In this document: positions 34,651 to 43,519 of the stretch, in pieces | Position numbering within the stretch: the first letter of the stretch is position 1 | How the letters are laid out: each line of letters begins with the position of its first letter | Assembly: GCA_034432635.1 (NCBI GenBank) | Contig: DAOUBK010000015.1 | Location: forward strand, 75,733 to 139,732 | DNA from: Roseiflexus sp034432635 | GTDB taxonomy: Bacteria > Chloroflexota > Chloroflexia > Chloroflexales > Roseiflexaceae | Direction: 5' to 3' | DNA: 64,000 bases | Notes under the pieces: model-generated | Databases searched by the model: none | What the model saw: only the letters and a program-made list of their open reading frames with translations | What the model was told of the DNA's origin: nothing | Program-made: the position numbers and the translations under genes

Positions 34651-35861
34651 GGTTGGGTAACTGACACCTGCCCGGTCACCGCTTCCTCAGCTGGAATGAT
34701 AGGATTATGTGTGCGGCGCCAGTTGACCGCCGGCATGATCAACTCAGGTCGCACCCGATCGCGGTGCAGCATCACCACGCGCATCACCGATTCGAGCAGC
34801 GTCTCGCTCAGATAGTGCGGCTTCAGCCCGAGATCGAGCAGGCGCGTATTGGTAGCGTTGTAGTAGTGCTCTTCCTTCTCGACGCGCGGGTTCGGCAGGT
34901 GATTGATCGTCACGTCTAAACCGAACTCACGCGCGGCTTCGCGCACCGCTTCGGCGAGGCCAGCGACATTGAACTGCTCGGTGAACTGGTTGAACACACG
35001 AAATTCGCCGCGCGCCGCCGGATTGAGAATTGCAAGTTCGACGCAGGCCAGCGTATCGCGAATATCGAGGAAGCCGCGCGTCTGCCCACCCTTGCCATAC
35101 ACTGTCAGCGGCAGCCCGACGACTGCCTGCACCAGGAATCGGTTGAGCGCCGTACCAAAAACCCCGTCGTAGTCGAAGCGCGTCGCCAGGCGCGGATCGA
35201 GAGTTGTTTCCGGGGTCTCGACGCCATAGACCACCCCCTGATTCAGGTCGGTCGCGCGCAATCCCCAGATACGGCAGGCAAGGAGAATGTTGGTGCTGTC
35301 ATGCACTTTTGTGGCATGGTACCAACTGCCGGGTTGTTTCGGATACGGGAGCGTATCGGTACGTCCTTTATGCGTAATGGTGATGTACCCCTCTTCGATA
35401 TCGATGTTCGGGGTACCATACTCACCCATGGTGCCGAGCTTGACCAGGTGACAATCCGGCGCATGATCGGCAATCGCATAGAGGACATTCAGCGTACCGA
35501 CGACATTGTTGACATGGGTGAACACCGCGTGCTGACGATCGATCATCGAATAGGGAGCGCTCCGTTGCTCACCGAAATGGACAATCGCCTCCGGCTGAAA
35601 ATCGCGGATGACCGGCTCCAGGAAGGTATAGTCACACAGATCGCCGATGAACGGTGTGATGATATTGCCCGTCATCTGACGCCAGACAGCGATACGTTGC
35701 TGGAGCGTTTCAATCGGCGTCAGGCTTTCGGCGCCGAGTTCATGATCCCAGAGACGCCGCGAGAAGTTGTCGAGCACGGCGACCTCGTGACCACGCTGTG
35801 AGAGGTGCAATGCGGTGGGCCAGCCGAGGTAGCCGTCGCCACCAAGGACGAGAATGCGCAT
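34647..35861 (-). CDS. sqdB: UDP-sulfoquinovose synthase
   Basis: This 404-residue SDR enzyme matches SqdB/SQD1, which makes UDP-sulfoquinovose from UDP-glucose and sulfite for the sulfolipid SQDG. It starts MRILVLGGDGYLGWPTALHLSQRGHEVAVLDN (NAD-binding loop). The SQD1-like features are FSRRLWDHELG, HFGEQRSAPYSMID, LGTMGEYGTP (T144), and YHATK (Y181, K185), then GVVYG and LDIRDTLACVELAI. These residues sit within one position of the catalytic residues known in Arabidopsis SQD1. AAGGAGAG precedes ATG 35861. No sqdX-like glycosyltransferase adjoins it. Confidence 0.93.
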   Translation of the reverse strand: MRILVLGGDGYLGWPTALHLSQRGHEVAVLDNFSRRLWDHELGAESLTPIETLQQRIAVWRQMTGNIITPFIGDLCDYTFLEPVIRDFQPEAIVHFGEQRSAPYSMIDRQHAVFTHVNNVVGTLNVLYAIADHAPDCHLVKLGTMGEYGTPNIDIEEGYITITHKGRTDTLPYPKQPGSWYHATKVHDSTNILLACRIWGLRATDLNQGVVYGVETPETTLDPRLATRFDYDGVFGTALNRFLVQAVVGLPLTVYGKGGQTRGFLDIRDTLACVELAILNPAARGEFRVFNQFTEQFNVAGLAEAVREAAREFGLDVTINHLPNPRVEKEEHYYNATNTRLLDLGLKPHYLSETLLESVMRVVMLHRDRVRPELIMPAVNWRRTHNPIIPAEEAVTGQVSVTQP

Positions 35862-35918
35862 ACGAGAAACTCTCCTTAGATTTCGGGTGAGCGGGTGATT
35901 TCTCCTGAGTATACCATA

Positions 35919-35948
35919 GACACTTCGCAAGCGTAGCGTCCAAGTGTC
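35919..35948. terminator. hairpin between integrase and sqdB
   Basis: GACACTT (35919-35925) pairs with AAGTGTC (35942-35948) with a 16-nt GC-rich loop. It lies downstream of the integrase gene (minus) and upstream of sqdB, so it may terminate the former or be an inverted-repeat site of the leader. There is no T-tract. Confidence 0.4.
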
Positions 35949-35973
35949 AAGATCGTATTAAGGGCAGGTAAAA

Positions 35974-36987
35974 TTATAACGACTCTGGATCCGGAGCGAA
36001 CTGATCATGCAGTTCCTGTAATCGTTCATCAGTATGACGCGCGTAGTACTGCTCGGTGATCCGGGTGTTGGCATGCCCCAGGATCGCTGAGACTTCGGAG
36101 AGTTGCGCACCTTCGTTGAGGAGCCAGGTCGCAACAAAGTGCCGAAACGTATGGGGTGTAACGGTACGCAGCGCACGCGCTTCGCGGATGCGCCCTTCCT
36201 GCTCGGCCTGATCGGCAATAGCGCTAGCTGCATCGGTCGCAATACTCCAGGCGGCAATGCGCCCCAGGCGCCCGCCGGCGCCACGCGGTCCGTGCGAAAT
36301 GAAGAGCGCCTCAGCATGGGGAAAGACGGCCCGCCTCACGGCCAGGTAGCGCGCAATTGCACGCTGTGCATGCTCGCGCAGAAAGACCGCACGTCGTCGT
36401 TGCCCTTTTCCGACCACGAATGCGCGAGAGACGATACTACCATCGTCGGCAAGAACATCATCCACATTCAGCCCCAATACTTCGGAAATGCGCGCCCCGG
36501 TGGAAAAGAGGGTGTGCAGGAGCGCAGCATTGCGCAGCCTGTTGAGACGATCGCGTTCGCCACGGCGCCCCGACTCCCGCGGCGATAGCTCACCATCGTA
36601 GAATGAGACCAGTTTACGCAGATCGGGGACATCGGGCGCACGACTGGCATAGGCGCGGGGAAGGGCGTCACGCAGGTGCAGACGAACCAGCGCCAGATCA
36701 CAGCGCAGGTACCCGCGATCGGCAAGGAATTTACAGATAGCCAGCACCCCATGACCATAGGTCAGCACTGTTCCGTCTGCCAGATCGGACAGCGATTCGA
36801 TCCAGGCGCCCAGATCGGTTGCACGCATATCGGCGACAGTGCGCCGTCCTTCACGCCACGCCCATAGCGCAAATGAGCGCCATGCATCACAGTAGGTCGC
36901 AATGGTGGATGGCGCCAGCGGCTTGCGGCGAGAACGCTGCGCCGCTACCCACGCTTCCGCAACCCTGTCAAGCGCCAGGTCTGTCAT
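35974..36987 (-). CDS. tyrosine recombinase/phage-type integrase family protein
   Basis: This 337-residue protein has an N-terminal core-binding domain (RKPLAPSTIATYCDAWRSFALWAWREGR) and a catalytic domain. The latter has LFSTGARISEVLGLNVDDVL (Arg I), VVGKGQRRRAVFL (Lys), TPHTFRHFVATWLLNEGAQLSEVSAILGHANTRITEQYYARH (His-x-x-Arg-His and Tyr). Catalytic residues appear intact. An insertion of about 50 residues (IAAWSIATDAASAIADQAEQEG) before HTFRH sets it apart from the XerC-like protein at 31424. No att sites or phage genes are visible around it. The regulator gene ends 12 bp upstream on the same strand. Confidence 0.85.
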   Translation of the reverse strand: MTDLALDRVAEAWVAAQRSRRKPLAPSTIATYCDAWRSFALWAWREGRRTVADMRATDLGAWIESLSDLADGTVLTYGHGVLAICKFLADRGYLRCDLALVRLHLRDALPRAYASRAPDVPDLRKLVSFYDGELSPRESGRRGERDRLNRLRNAALLHTLFSTGARISEVLGLNVDDVLADDGSIVSRAFVVGKGQRRRAVFLREHAQRAIARYLAVRRAVFPHAEALFISHGPRGAGGRLGRIAAWSIATDAASAIADQAEQEGRIREARALRTVTPHTFRHFVATWLLNEGAQLSEVSAILGHANTRITEQYYARHTDERLQELHDQFAPDPESL

Positions 36988-36999
36988 AACTCCTCGCGT

Positions 37000-37959
37000 T
37001 CAGTATGCAGGCGGACGCTGCCCGTCCAGCACCTCCTGCTGAATCGCACCCAGTTCCATTTCATTAATCGCAGCGCGAAGCACCGAAGCAACAGCGCGAT
37101 TGCCTTTATCGACAACCAGCGTGGCTACACCGAGCGCAGCGAGTTCCGGATACTCGTTCATACTCAGAGGGATGACCGTCAGGTCACGAACCGTATCTGG
37201 CACATCCTCACAACTCCAGACTGTTCCATCGATAACGCCATTCAGCACCAGATGTAATCCTTTTGCGTAGTCGATCTCGACAAACTCGACGCTCTGCCCG
37301 CGACAAATGGCACGCACAATGAAGGCATGATCGCTTGACGAGGGATCGATGCCGATCCGCATGCCAGCGTGAATGCCGGACGCCGAGGCATTGTGCAGCA
37401 ACAGGACGTGGTGTGCCATATAGGTTTCATCGCCCAGTTCGGCAACGATATCGACTTCAGGGCTGAGCAGCGCCGCGTAGCGTGAGAGGAGCGCCCAATC
37501 GCACTGCTGCGTCGTTACCATCTGCACCCGTTGCCTCGAACCACGGATGAAGCGTAGTTCCAGGTCGATCGGCAGGCGGTCGAACTGAGTACGCAGCCCG
37601 GTTGCCAGCCCGGCCAGGCGGCGCGAGTAGATCAACGGCAACGCACCCACCAGAGGACGACGCATTGCCAATGACCAGAGCAACGGGTACTCGAGATCAA
37701 CGACATATGTGCCGAGCCGACCACGCGCTTCGAGGCGAACCGCACCGACCGATGTCAGGTAGTTCAGCCCTGCCTGAACCGTGCCGGCGCTGGCGTCCAG
37801 GCGTGCAGCATACTCGTGAACGCGCGTAATCCGATCCCCCGGAACTCGTTCGAGTATCGAACGCGCCAGCGCGGCAACAGTCTGCCCGTGCTTGGAGAAA
37901 AGGGCTTCAACATCCGCATGCACCGAAGGATCACTATCGGACCGACGATGACGGTTCAT
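37000..37959 (-). CDS. YhfZ-like transcriptional regulator (HTH plus ligand-binding domain)
   Basis: This protein of about 319 residues has an N-terminal winged-helix segment (AALARSILERVPGDRITRVHEYAARLDASAGTVQAGLNYLTSVGAVRLEARG) resembling GntR/YhfZ regulators. A periplasmic-binding-like effector domain follows (SLAMRRPLVGALPLIYSRRLAGLATGLRTQF ... DWALLSRYAALLS ... HAGMRIGIDPSSSDHAFIVRAICRGQSVEFVEIDYAKGLHLVLNGVIDGTVWSCED). It probably responds to a small metabolite. An alternative start at 37983 lies almost at the predicted transcription start. It diverges from a Wzt-type gene across an operator-like palindrome and likely autoregulates. Confidence 0.75.
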   Translation of the reverse strand: MNRHRRSDSDPSVHADVEALFSKHGQTVAALARSILERVPGDRITRVHEYAARLDASAGTVQAGLNYLTSVGAVRLEARGRLGTYVVDLEYPLLWSLAMRRPLVGALPLIYSRRLAGLATGLRTQFDRLPIDLELRFIRGSRQRVQMVTTQQCDWALLSRYAALLSPEVDIVAELGDETYMAHHVLLLHNASASGIHAGMRIGIDPSSSDHAFIVRAICRGQSVEFVEIDYAKGLHLVLNGVIDGTVWSCEDVPDTVRDLTVIPLSMNEYPELAALGVATLVVDKGNRAVASVLRAAINEMELGAIQQEVLDGQRPPAY

Positions 37960-37990
37960 TGCACAACTCTGATAGCCTGACACGGCTCTG

Positions 37991-38055
37991 AATGTATCAC
38001 AAAGCGCAGAAGTATGTCAACTCTGGTTGACACGCAGTGATGTTGGCGGTACTAT
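37991..38055. promoter_or_regulatory. overlapping divergent promoters with palindromic operator
   Basis: The perfect inverted repeat TGTCAAC-TCTG-GTTGACA (38015-38032) contains a TTGACA in each direction. On the plus strand TTGACA (38027-38032), a 17-bp spacer and TACTAT (38050-38055) point to the Wzt-type gene. On the minus strand TTGACA (38020-38015), an 18-bp spacer and TACATT (37996-37991) point to the YhfZ-like regulator gene. One bound dimer would block both -35 elements. Confidence 0.75.
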
Positions 38056-38111
38056 ACGCGCTCCGGCTAGGGGTGAATGGATGCGGTTTTCGGCAACGAC
38101 GGAGGAAGCGG

Positions 38112-39335
38112 GTGAGCGCGGTGATCGAGTTCGACAATGTCTCGAAACGTTTTCTGCTCCAGCACGAGCGCCATACCACTATCCGCGAGCGTCTCTTCGG
38201 GGTCTTTCGTCCACGCACACTCCAGGATGAGTTCTGGGCATTGCACAAGGTTAGTTTTAGCGTGGCGCGCGGCGAAAGTTTTGGACTGATCGGGCACAAC
38301 GGCGCCGGGAAGAGCACAGCGCTTAAATTGATGACGCGCATCCTCGAGCCAACGTCAGGGCGAGTGCGGTTACGAGGCCGAGTTGCAGCCCTGCTCGAAC
38401 TTGGCAGCGGTTTCCACCCTGAATTGAGCGGACGGGACAATGTGTTCCTCTATGGTTCGCTGATGGGACTCAGCCGACGCGAGATGACCGCACGGCTGGA
38501 TGCGATTGTCGCCTTCGCCGAGATGGAAGATTTTCTCGATCTGCCGGTCAAGCATTATTCCTCTGGTATGTACACACGCCTGGCGTTTGCTGTGGCAACG
38601 GCAGTCGACCCTGACATCCTGATCACGGATGAAGTACTGGCAGTCGGTGATGAAGCGTTTCAGCGCAAATGCATGGATCGCATCCTGACATTTCGTCACG
38701 CCGGGAAAACGATCATTTTCGTTTCGCACGCGCTCGACACGGTGCGCACCCTGTGCGACCGCGCGGTATGGCTCGACCGTGGCGTCGTGCGCGCCATCGG
38801 CGCCACCGGAGAGGTGATCGACGCCTATCTTGCCGATGTGAACCGGCGTGAACACGAATCGCTGGCGCAGATGGATATGCTGAGCATTGACCCGACACGC
38901 CGCTTCGGGTCGCGCGAGGTCGAAATCGTCGGCGTGGAACTGATCGATGCGAATGGCGCTGCACACGCGACTGCCCGCACCGGTACGCCGGTGACGTTCC
39001 GAATCCGGTATCGTGCCCATCAAACCGTGCCACGACCGGTGTTCGGGCTGGCGATCCATCACGAAAATGGTACGCTTCTGACCGGACCGAATACACTGTT
39101 TGCCGGGCTCGACATTCCAGCGGTGCACGGCGAGGGCGTGGTTGATATGCATGTGACGGCACTGCCGCTACTGACGGGGCGGTACCTCCTCAGCGCAGCG
39201 GTGTACGACGAAACAATGCTGCATCCCTACGATCACCACGACCGTCTCTATCGTTTCGTCGTACATAACGAGGGTGGAAACGAGCGACTCGGCGTTCTCG
39301 CGCTGGGTGGACGCTGGTCGTGGCACGGGGAATGA
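38112..39335 (+). CDS. ABC transporter ATP-binding protein, polysaccharide export (Wzt-type)
   Basis: This 407-residue protein has a TagH/Wzt-type ATPase: VIEFDNVSKRF, LIGHNGAGKSTALKLM (Walker A), GFHPELSGRDNVFLYGSLMGL, YSSGMYTRLAFAVA (signature), ILITDEVLAVGDEAFQ (Walker B) and the H-loop in FVSHALD. The C-terminal ~150 residues (REVEIVGVELIDANG ... MHVTALPLLTGRYLLSAAVYDE) form the Wzt-like carbohydrate-binding domain that reads the glycan end. It would export an O-antigen-like polymer with a TagG/Wzm permease, but none is in this window. GTG 38112 is preceded by GGAGGAAG. It is likely repressed by the divergent regulator. Confidence 0.92.
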   Translation: MSAVIEFDNVSKRFLLQHERHTTIRERLFGVFRPRTLQDEFWALHKVSFSVARGESFGLIGHNGAGKSTALKLMTRILEPTSGRVRLRGRVAALLELGSGFHPELSGRDNVFLYGSLMGLSRREMTARLDAIVAFAEMEDFLDLPVKHYSSGMYTRLAFAVATAVDPDILITDEVLAVGDEAFQRKCMDRILTFRHAGKTIIFVSHALDTVRTLCDRAVWLDRGVVRAIGATGEVIDAYLADVNRREHESLAQMDMLSIDPTRRFGSREVEIVGVELIDANGAAHATARTGTPVTFRIRYRAHQTVPRPVFGLAIHHENGTLLTGPNTLFAGLDIPAVHGEGVVDMHVTALPLLTGRYLLSAAVYDETMLHPYDHHDRLYRFVVHNEGGNERLGVLALGGRWSWHGE

Positions 39336-39452
39336 CACCCCAGCATGCGCCTTACTCGCTGCGAGAAGCATCCTTCCAGCAGAGAGGCACGATCATAATT
39401 GCAGTCTGAGAGCCGCGTTACGTGTGTAGCGGGCACGCACCAGGAATATTCG

Positions 39453-40733
39453 ATGCACCATACTCACACTCGCTTAATCTGTTTGCTGCTGGTGTTCGGG
39501 TGGCTTGTCGCCTGCGGATCATTGATGACCAATCCGTTGACCCAACCAGGGTTGGGTGAGGTGCGTCCGACAACCACGACTCGACCACCGAACGACGCAA
39601 CACAGGCATTGCCCATCTCTACGGATACGCCTGAACCGACACTGCAGGAAGCGCGCGTTTTGCGCACATCTGCGCTGCAATTCGGCGTGGTGGCGCACCT
39701 GTACTATACTGATCGCAGTCGGGTATTGATGCTGACGAACATCGCCGGTTTCGACTGGGTGCGCCAGCAAGTGCACTGGAAGGATATCGAAGCGGCGCCA
39801 GGCGTCTACTACTGGGATGAACTCGACCATATCGTTGCCGACGTGGCAGCCAGCGATATCCAGCTGCTGATCAACATCGTTCAGTCGCCGCCATTTTATG
39901 CGCCGGGGAATGGCGGTAAACCGTATGATCCGGTTGTGATGGGCAATTTTGTGGCAGCCATGGTCGAACGCTACGGTGATCGGATCGCTGCAATTGAGAT
40001 CTGGAACGAACCGAACCTGGCGGTCGAAAATGGTGGTCGGGTGAGTCCCGAAGACCCGGGGCGATACGTCGAACTGCTGGCAGAATGCTATCGGCGTATC
40101 AAGGCGATCAATCCCAATATCTATGTCCTGGCGGCGGCGCCTGCCTCCACCGGCGTGTTCGATCCAAATCGCGCCGTTCCCGACATCGATTACCTACGCG
40201 CGATGTACACCTACAAAGACGGCATGATCCGCAACTATTTCGATGCGCAGGCAGTGCATCCAGGTGGCGCGGCAAATGCACCCGACTGGCTCTACCCCGA
40301 TGTTCCCGGCAACCGTCCGGGATGGAACGATCACCCGACCCACTACTTTCGCCACGTCGAGAATGTGCGCGCCCTGATGATCGCGCACGGTCTCGGTGAT
40401 CGGCAGATCTGGATCACCGAGTATGGATGGGCGACGCCTAACAGTACGCCGGGTTTCGAGTTCGGCAACCTGTTGACATTCGAGGATCAGGCAGACTATA
40501 TCGTCCGCGCCATCACGCGGGTGTATGAACAGTACCGTGACGAACGGGGGCGTCGATGGGTTGGCGCAATGTTTTTGTGGAACATGAACTTTGCGGTTCT
40601 CTGGGGGGCGCAGGGAAATCCACAGCACGAGCAGGCGTCGTTCAGCATCCTCAATCCGGACTGGAGTCCGCGTCCGGCGTTCCTTGCTCTGCAGGGGCTG
40701 CATCAGCGTCTGAAGGCTGATCGACAACGGTGA
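39453..40733 (+). CDS. lipoprotein glycoside hydrolase, clan GH-A (GH39/GH5-like)
   Basis: This 426-residue protein begins with a signal peptide and lipobox (LVFGWLVACGS), then a Thr/Pro-rich linker (TTTTRPPNDATQALP). The catalytic part is a TIM barrel with FDWVRQQVHWKDIEAAPGVYYWDELD, the acid/base glutamate in IEIWNEPNLA and the nucleophile glutamate in IWITEYGWATP, the paired residues of clan GH-A. It should cleave a beta-linked polysaccharide at the cell surface; the substrate is unknown. The 3' end overlaps the opposing histidine kinase gene by 83 bp. It may be functionally linked to the surface-glycan genes that follow. Confidence 0.87.
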   Translation: MHHTHTRLICLLLVFGWLVACGSLMTNPLTQPGLGEVRPTTTTRPPNDATQALPISTDTPEPTLQEARVLRTSALQFGVVAHLYYTDRSRVLMLTNIAGFDWVRQQVHWKDIEAAPGVYYWDELDHIVADVAASDIQLLINIVQSPPFYAPGNGGKPYDPVVMGNFVAAMVERYGDRIAAIEIWNEPNLAVENGGRVSPEDPGRYVELLAECYRRIKAINPNIYVLAAAPASTGVFDPNRAVPDIDYLRAMYTYKDGMIRNYFDAQAVHPGGAANAPDWLYPDVPGNRPGWNDHPTHYFRHVENVRALMIAHGLGDRQIWITEYGWATPNSTPGFEFGNLLTFEDQADYIVRAITRVYEQYRDERGRRWVGAMFLWNMNFAVLWGAQGNPQHEQASFSILNPDWSPRPAFLALQGLHQRLKADRQR

Positions 40734-43338
40734 CCGCTAGGAACTGCTGTAATGCGTGCTGAAGAACGCCGTATAACTCGGTCATCTGATACGGCTTTTG
40801 CATAAACCCTTCAATCGTCTGGCCCGCAAAGCGTTGCAACACCTCCTGCTGGCTGTACCCGCTCGACACGACCACAGGGATGTGGGGAGCGAGCGCGCGT
40901 AGTTCACGCAGGGTCGTCGGCGCATCCATACCTGCCAGGTTTGCATCGAGCAACACACATGCAATCTCTGAAGTCTGTTCCTGCAACACCCGAAGCGCGG
41001 AAGTGCCGTCTGCAACCACAACGACACGAAAGCCGAGATGGGTAAGCAGGCGTGCAGTGACATCGCGCACGTCGGCTTCGTCATCGACGACCAGCACGGT
41101 CACCGACGGGACAGGCAGCGATGGTTCCTGATGACGATCGGTGCTGCTGTCGCACTCAATACGCAAGGGCGGGAAGAGTACGGAGATCGTTGTGCCACGG
41201 CCAGGAGTGCTATCGACGATGATCGCACCATTATGGCGCCGGACGATACCCAGGATCGCCGACATTCCCAAACCTCGCCCGACTGCCTTGGTCGTGAAAA
41301 AGGGATCGAACATGCGCTGCTGGGTACGTTCGTCCATACCGCATCCGGTATCGGCGACTTCCAGCAGCAGATAGCACCCCGGCGGCGCGTGGTTGTTGAT
41401 ACGATTGCGTTTCATCAAAGCCTCATCACAATCGCAGACATCGGTACGCACCGTGATCGAGCCTTTGCCATAAGGAAGCGATTCCGCGGCGTTGAGGATG
41501 AGGTTGAGCACAATCTGCTGGATGTGCGACGGATCTGCCTGAAAGACCGGTAGATCGGGAGCGAGACGAAGGTCGAGGCTCGCCTGTTTACCGACCGAGA
41601 CCCGCAGCATTGCTGCCATACCCTGCACTATCTCGGTCAGATTGACATCAGAGATCTGGTAATTTCCCTTGCCGGCATACGCCAGCAACTGGCGCGTCAA
41701 TCCGGCTGCGTAGCGAGTTGCCAGCATCGCATTGCGAACCGGTTGGGCAGCAGGGTCGCTGCGGGAAAGGGTCAGGATCGCGAGGTCGAGGTTGCCGAGA
41801 ATAGCCATCAACAGGTTGTTAAAATCGTGGGCCACGCCGCTTGCCAGCACTCCGAGACTTTCCAGTTTCTGTGTGTGCTGAAACTGACGCTCCATCTCCA
41901 GGCGCTCGGCTTCGGCGCGCTTCTGATTGGTGACATCGAGGATGTAACCTAGGAAAGCGACCGGCTTTCCGTGTTCATCGTACACAACCGACGTATAATC
42001 ATCGATCCAGCGATACTCGCCATCGGCACGCATCAGGCGGTACTCCTGGCGAAACCAGGGCGTCCGGCAATGCAGATGATCGACGATTTCGCGCCAGACT
42101 CGACCAAAATCCTCTGGATGGATCAACGCAGAATAGCTCAGCCTGTGGGTGGTGAAATCTTCCGGCGCATAACCAAACTGCTCCTGAATGTTGGGGGAGA
42201 CGTATGAGACGGGCCAGCCGCGCCGGGCTTCCCAGCGAAAGACCACTGTCGGTCCGCCGATGAACAGGCGGCGTTCTTCGCGCAGCACGGCTTCACTTTC
42301 AGCAAGTGCTCGTTGCGTTTGCCATTGCTCCGACACATCACGCACGACCAGCATATATCCACTCTGCCGTCCACGGCGGTCGCGCAGGATGGTCGAGCGT
42401 ACATCGAGTACTCGTTCGTTATACTCTACGCGACACGGCTCTTCGACCGGAACATGCGAAACGAGTTGCACTAGTTGGGGAATATGCTGCAGAACAAGCC
42501 GAACCGGTCGTCCGACAGGATTCGCAAGATCGAGCAGACGGTATGCCGCCGGATTGCAGTCGATTGCTTTCCCGTGCATGTTGAAGACGAGAACTCCATC
42601 GCTCAGTTGTTCAAACAGATGTACATACGCGATCGGGCGGACATCAAACAATCTGGGACGGAATAACACCAGGTAGAGCAGGATGCCATGTACCGGCAAC
42701 AACAGCGGCGTGATATCGAAGATGCTGACAAACTGGTGACTGATGTAGAAGGTCAGCCCGATGGCGGTCATCGAAAGCAAACCACCAACTACTATGGCAA
42801 TCGGCATCCGGTGGAGACGGAGCGTCTGACCCCAGAACCGAACCAGCATCCAGAGTCCGATCAGCACTACCAGGTATGAATAGCCCACATTGAGCCAGTA
42901 CCAGGGACCGTATTCAAAGGTTACGGCAAGCGGCGAACCAGGCGGCATCACATTGATACGCCGGTAGAAGAGATAGTGCCAGTCATTGGTGATGTTCACC
43001 ACGAAGGTCAACACCGGAAAGAATGCCAGCAGCGTCGCCTGTTTCTTCGTCAGGCGTGCAATGGTTTCGGTGGTGATCAGTGCAAACCAGAGCCAGCATG
43101 TGGGCACGGCAAGGAGACCAATATACCTGAGTCGCACGGCAAGCAGAGCCACATCGGGAGAGACCGCGGTGATCTGCGTGGCATAGCCCCACGCCCAGAT
43201 AGTGCTGGCAATCATGGTAAGTGCGAAGGGAATGCTCCCGCTAACTTCACGATGCTGCAAGATAACGAGCGCGAGAACAATCGCTGCGCTGCCACTGATC
43301 AGTAAGCCCAAAACAAATAGGGTTACGCCCATAAACAC
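40651..43338 (-). CDS. hybrid sensor histidine kinase (7TM, PAS, PAS, HisKA, HATPase, REC)
   Basis: This 895-residue protein starts with about seven membrane spans (residues 1-230) of the histidine-kinase 7TM type. Two PAS domains follow (about 240-345 and 355-475). The HisKA region has GVAHDFNNLL with phospho-acceptor H504. The ATP-binding domain has NLILNAAES, VADTGCGMD and GRGLGMSAILGIVRRHNG. The C-terminus is a receiver with VVDDEAD and phospho-acceptor D798 (VLLDANLAGMD). All catalytic motifs are intact. The receiver lacks a fused output, so a separate regulator or phosphotransfer protein is expected. Two 10-bp direct repeats lie 30 bp upstream of its start. Confidence 0.93.
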   Translation of the reverse strand: MFMGVTLFVLGLLISGSAAIVLALVILQHREVSGSIPFALTMIASTIWAWGYATQITAVSPDVALLAVRLRYIGLLAVPTCWLWFALITTETIARLTKKQATLLAFFPVLTFVVNITNDWHYLFYRRINVMPPGSPLAVTFEYGPWYWLNVGYSYLVVLIGLWMLVRFWGQTLRLHRMPIAIVVGGLLSMTAIGLTFYISHQFVSIFDITPLLLPVHGILLYLVLFRPRLFDVRPIAYVHLFEQLSDGVLVFNMHGKAIDCNPAAYRLLDLANPVGRPVRLVLQHIPQLVQLVSHVPVEEPCRVEYNERVLDVRSTILRDRRGRQSGYMLVVRDVSEQWQTQRALAESEAVLREERRLFIGGPTVVFRWEARRGWPVSYVSPNIQEQFGYAPEDFTTHRLSYSALIHPEDFGRVWREIVDHLHCRTPWFRQEYRLMRADGEYRWIDDYTSVVYDEHGKPVAFLGYILDVTNQKRAEAERLEMERQFQHTQKLESLGVLASGVAHDFNNLLMAILGNLDLAILTLSRSDPAAQPVRNAMLATRYAAGLTRQLLAYAGKGNYQISDVNLTEIVQGMAAMLRVSVGKQASLDLRLAPDLPVFQADPSHIQQIVLNLILNAAESLPYGKGSITVRTDVCDCDEALMKRNRINNHAPPGCYLLLEVADTGCGMDERTQQRMFDPFFTTKAVGRGLGMSAILGIVRRHNGAIIVDSTPGRGTTISVLFPPLRIECDSSTDRHQEPSLPVPSVTVLVVDDEADVRDVTARLLTHLGFRVVVVADGTSALRVLQEQTSEIACVLLDANLAGMDAPTTLRELRALAPHIPVVVSSGYSQQEVLQRFAGQTIEGFMQKPYQMTELYGVLQHALQQFLAVTVVDQPSDADAAPAEQGTPDADSSPD

Positions 43339-43367
43339 TATAACTCCTGCCAGAGAGGAGTAGAGTA

Positions 43368-43387
43368 TAAACGATCGTAAACGATCG
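43368..43387. repeat. two tandem 10-bp repeats upstream of the histidine kinase gene
   Basis: TAAACGATCG occurs twice in exact tandem (43368-43377 and 43378-43387), each containing the palindrome CGATCG, spaced one helical turn. Their place 30-50 bp before the kinase start (minus strand) suits a regulator-binding site. Confidence 0.5.
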
Positions 43388-43519
43388 TCGTGGATCGCCG
43401 ATCTCCCAAAGTGCGCCGATTGGCGTCACAGCATAGCGATGGGCTACATCTGGAGAAGTCGAGGTTACCGCCTGTTATATTACACTTTTACAAATATACC
43501 ATAAAATCCTGATCAAACA

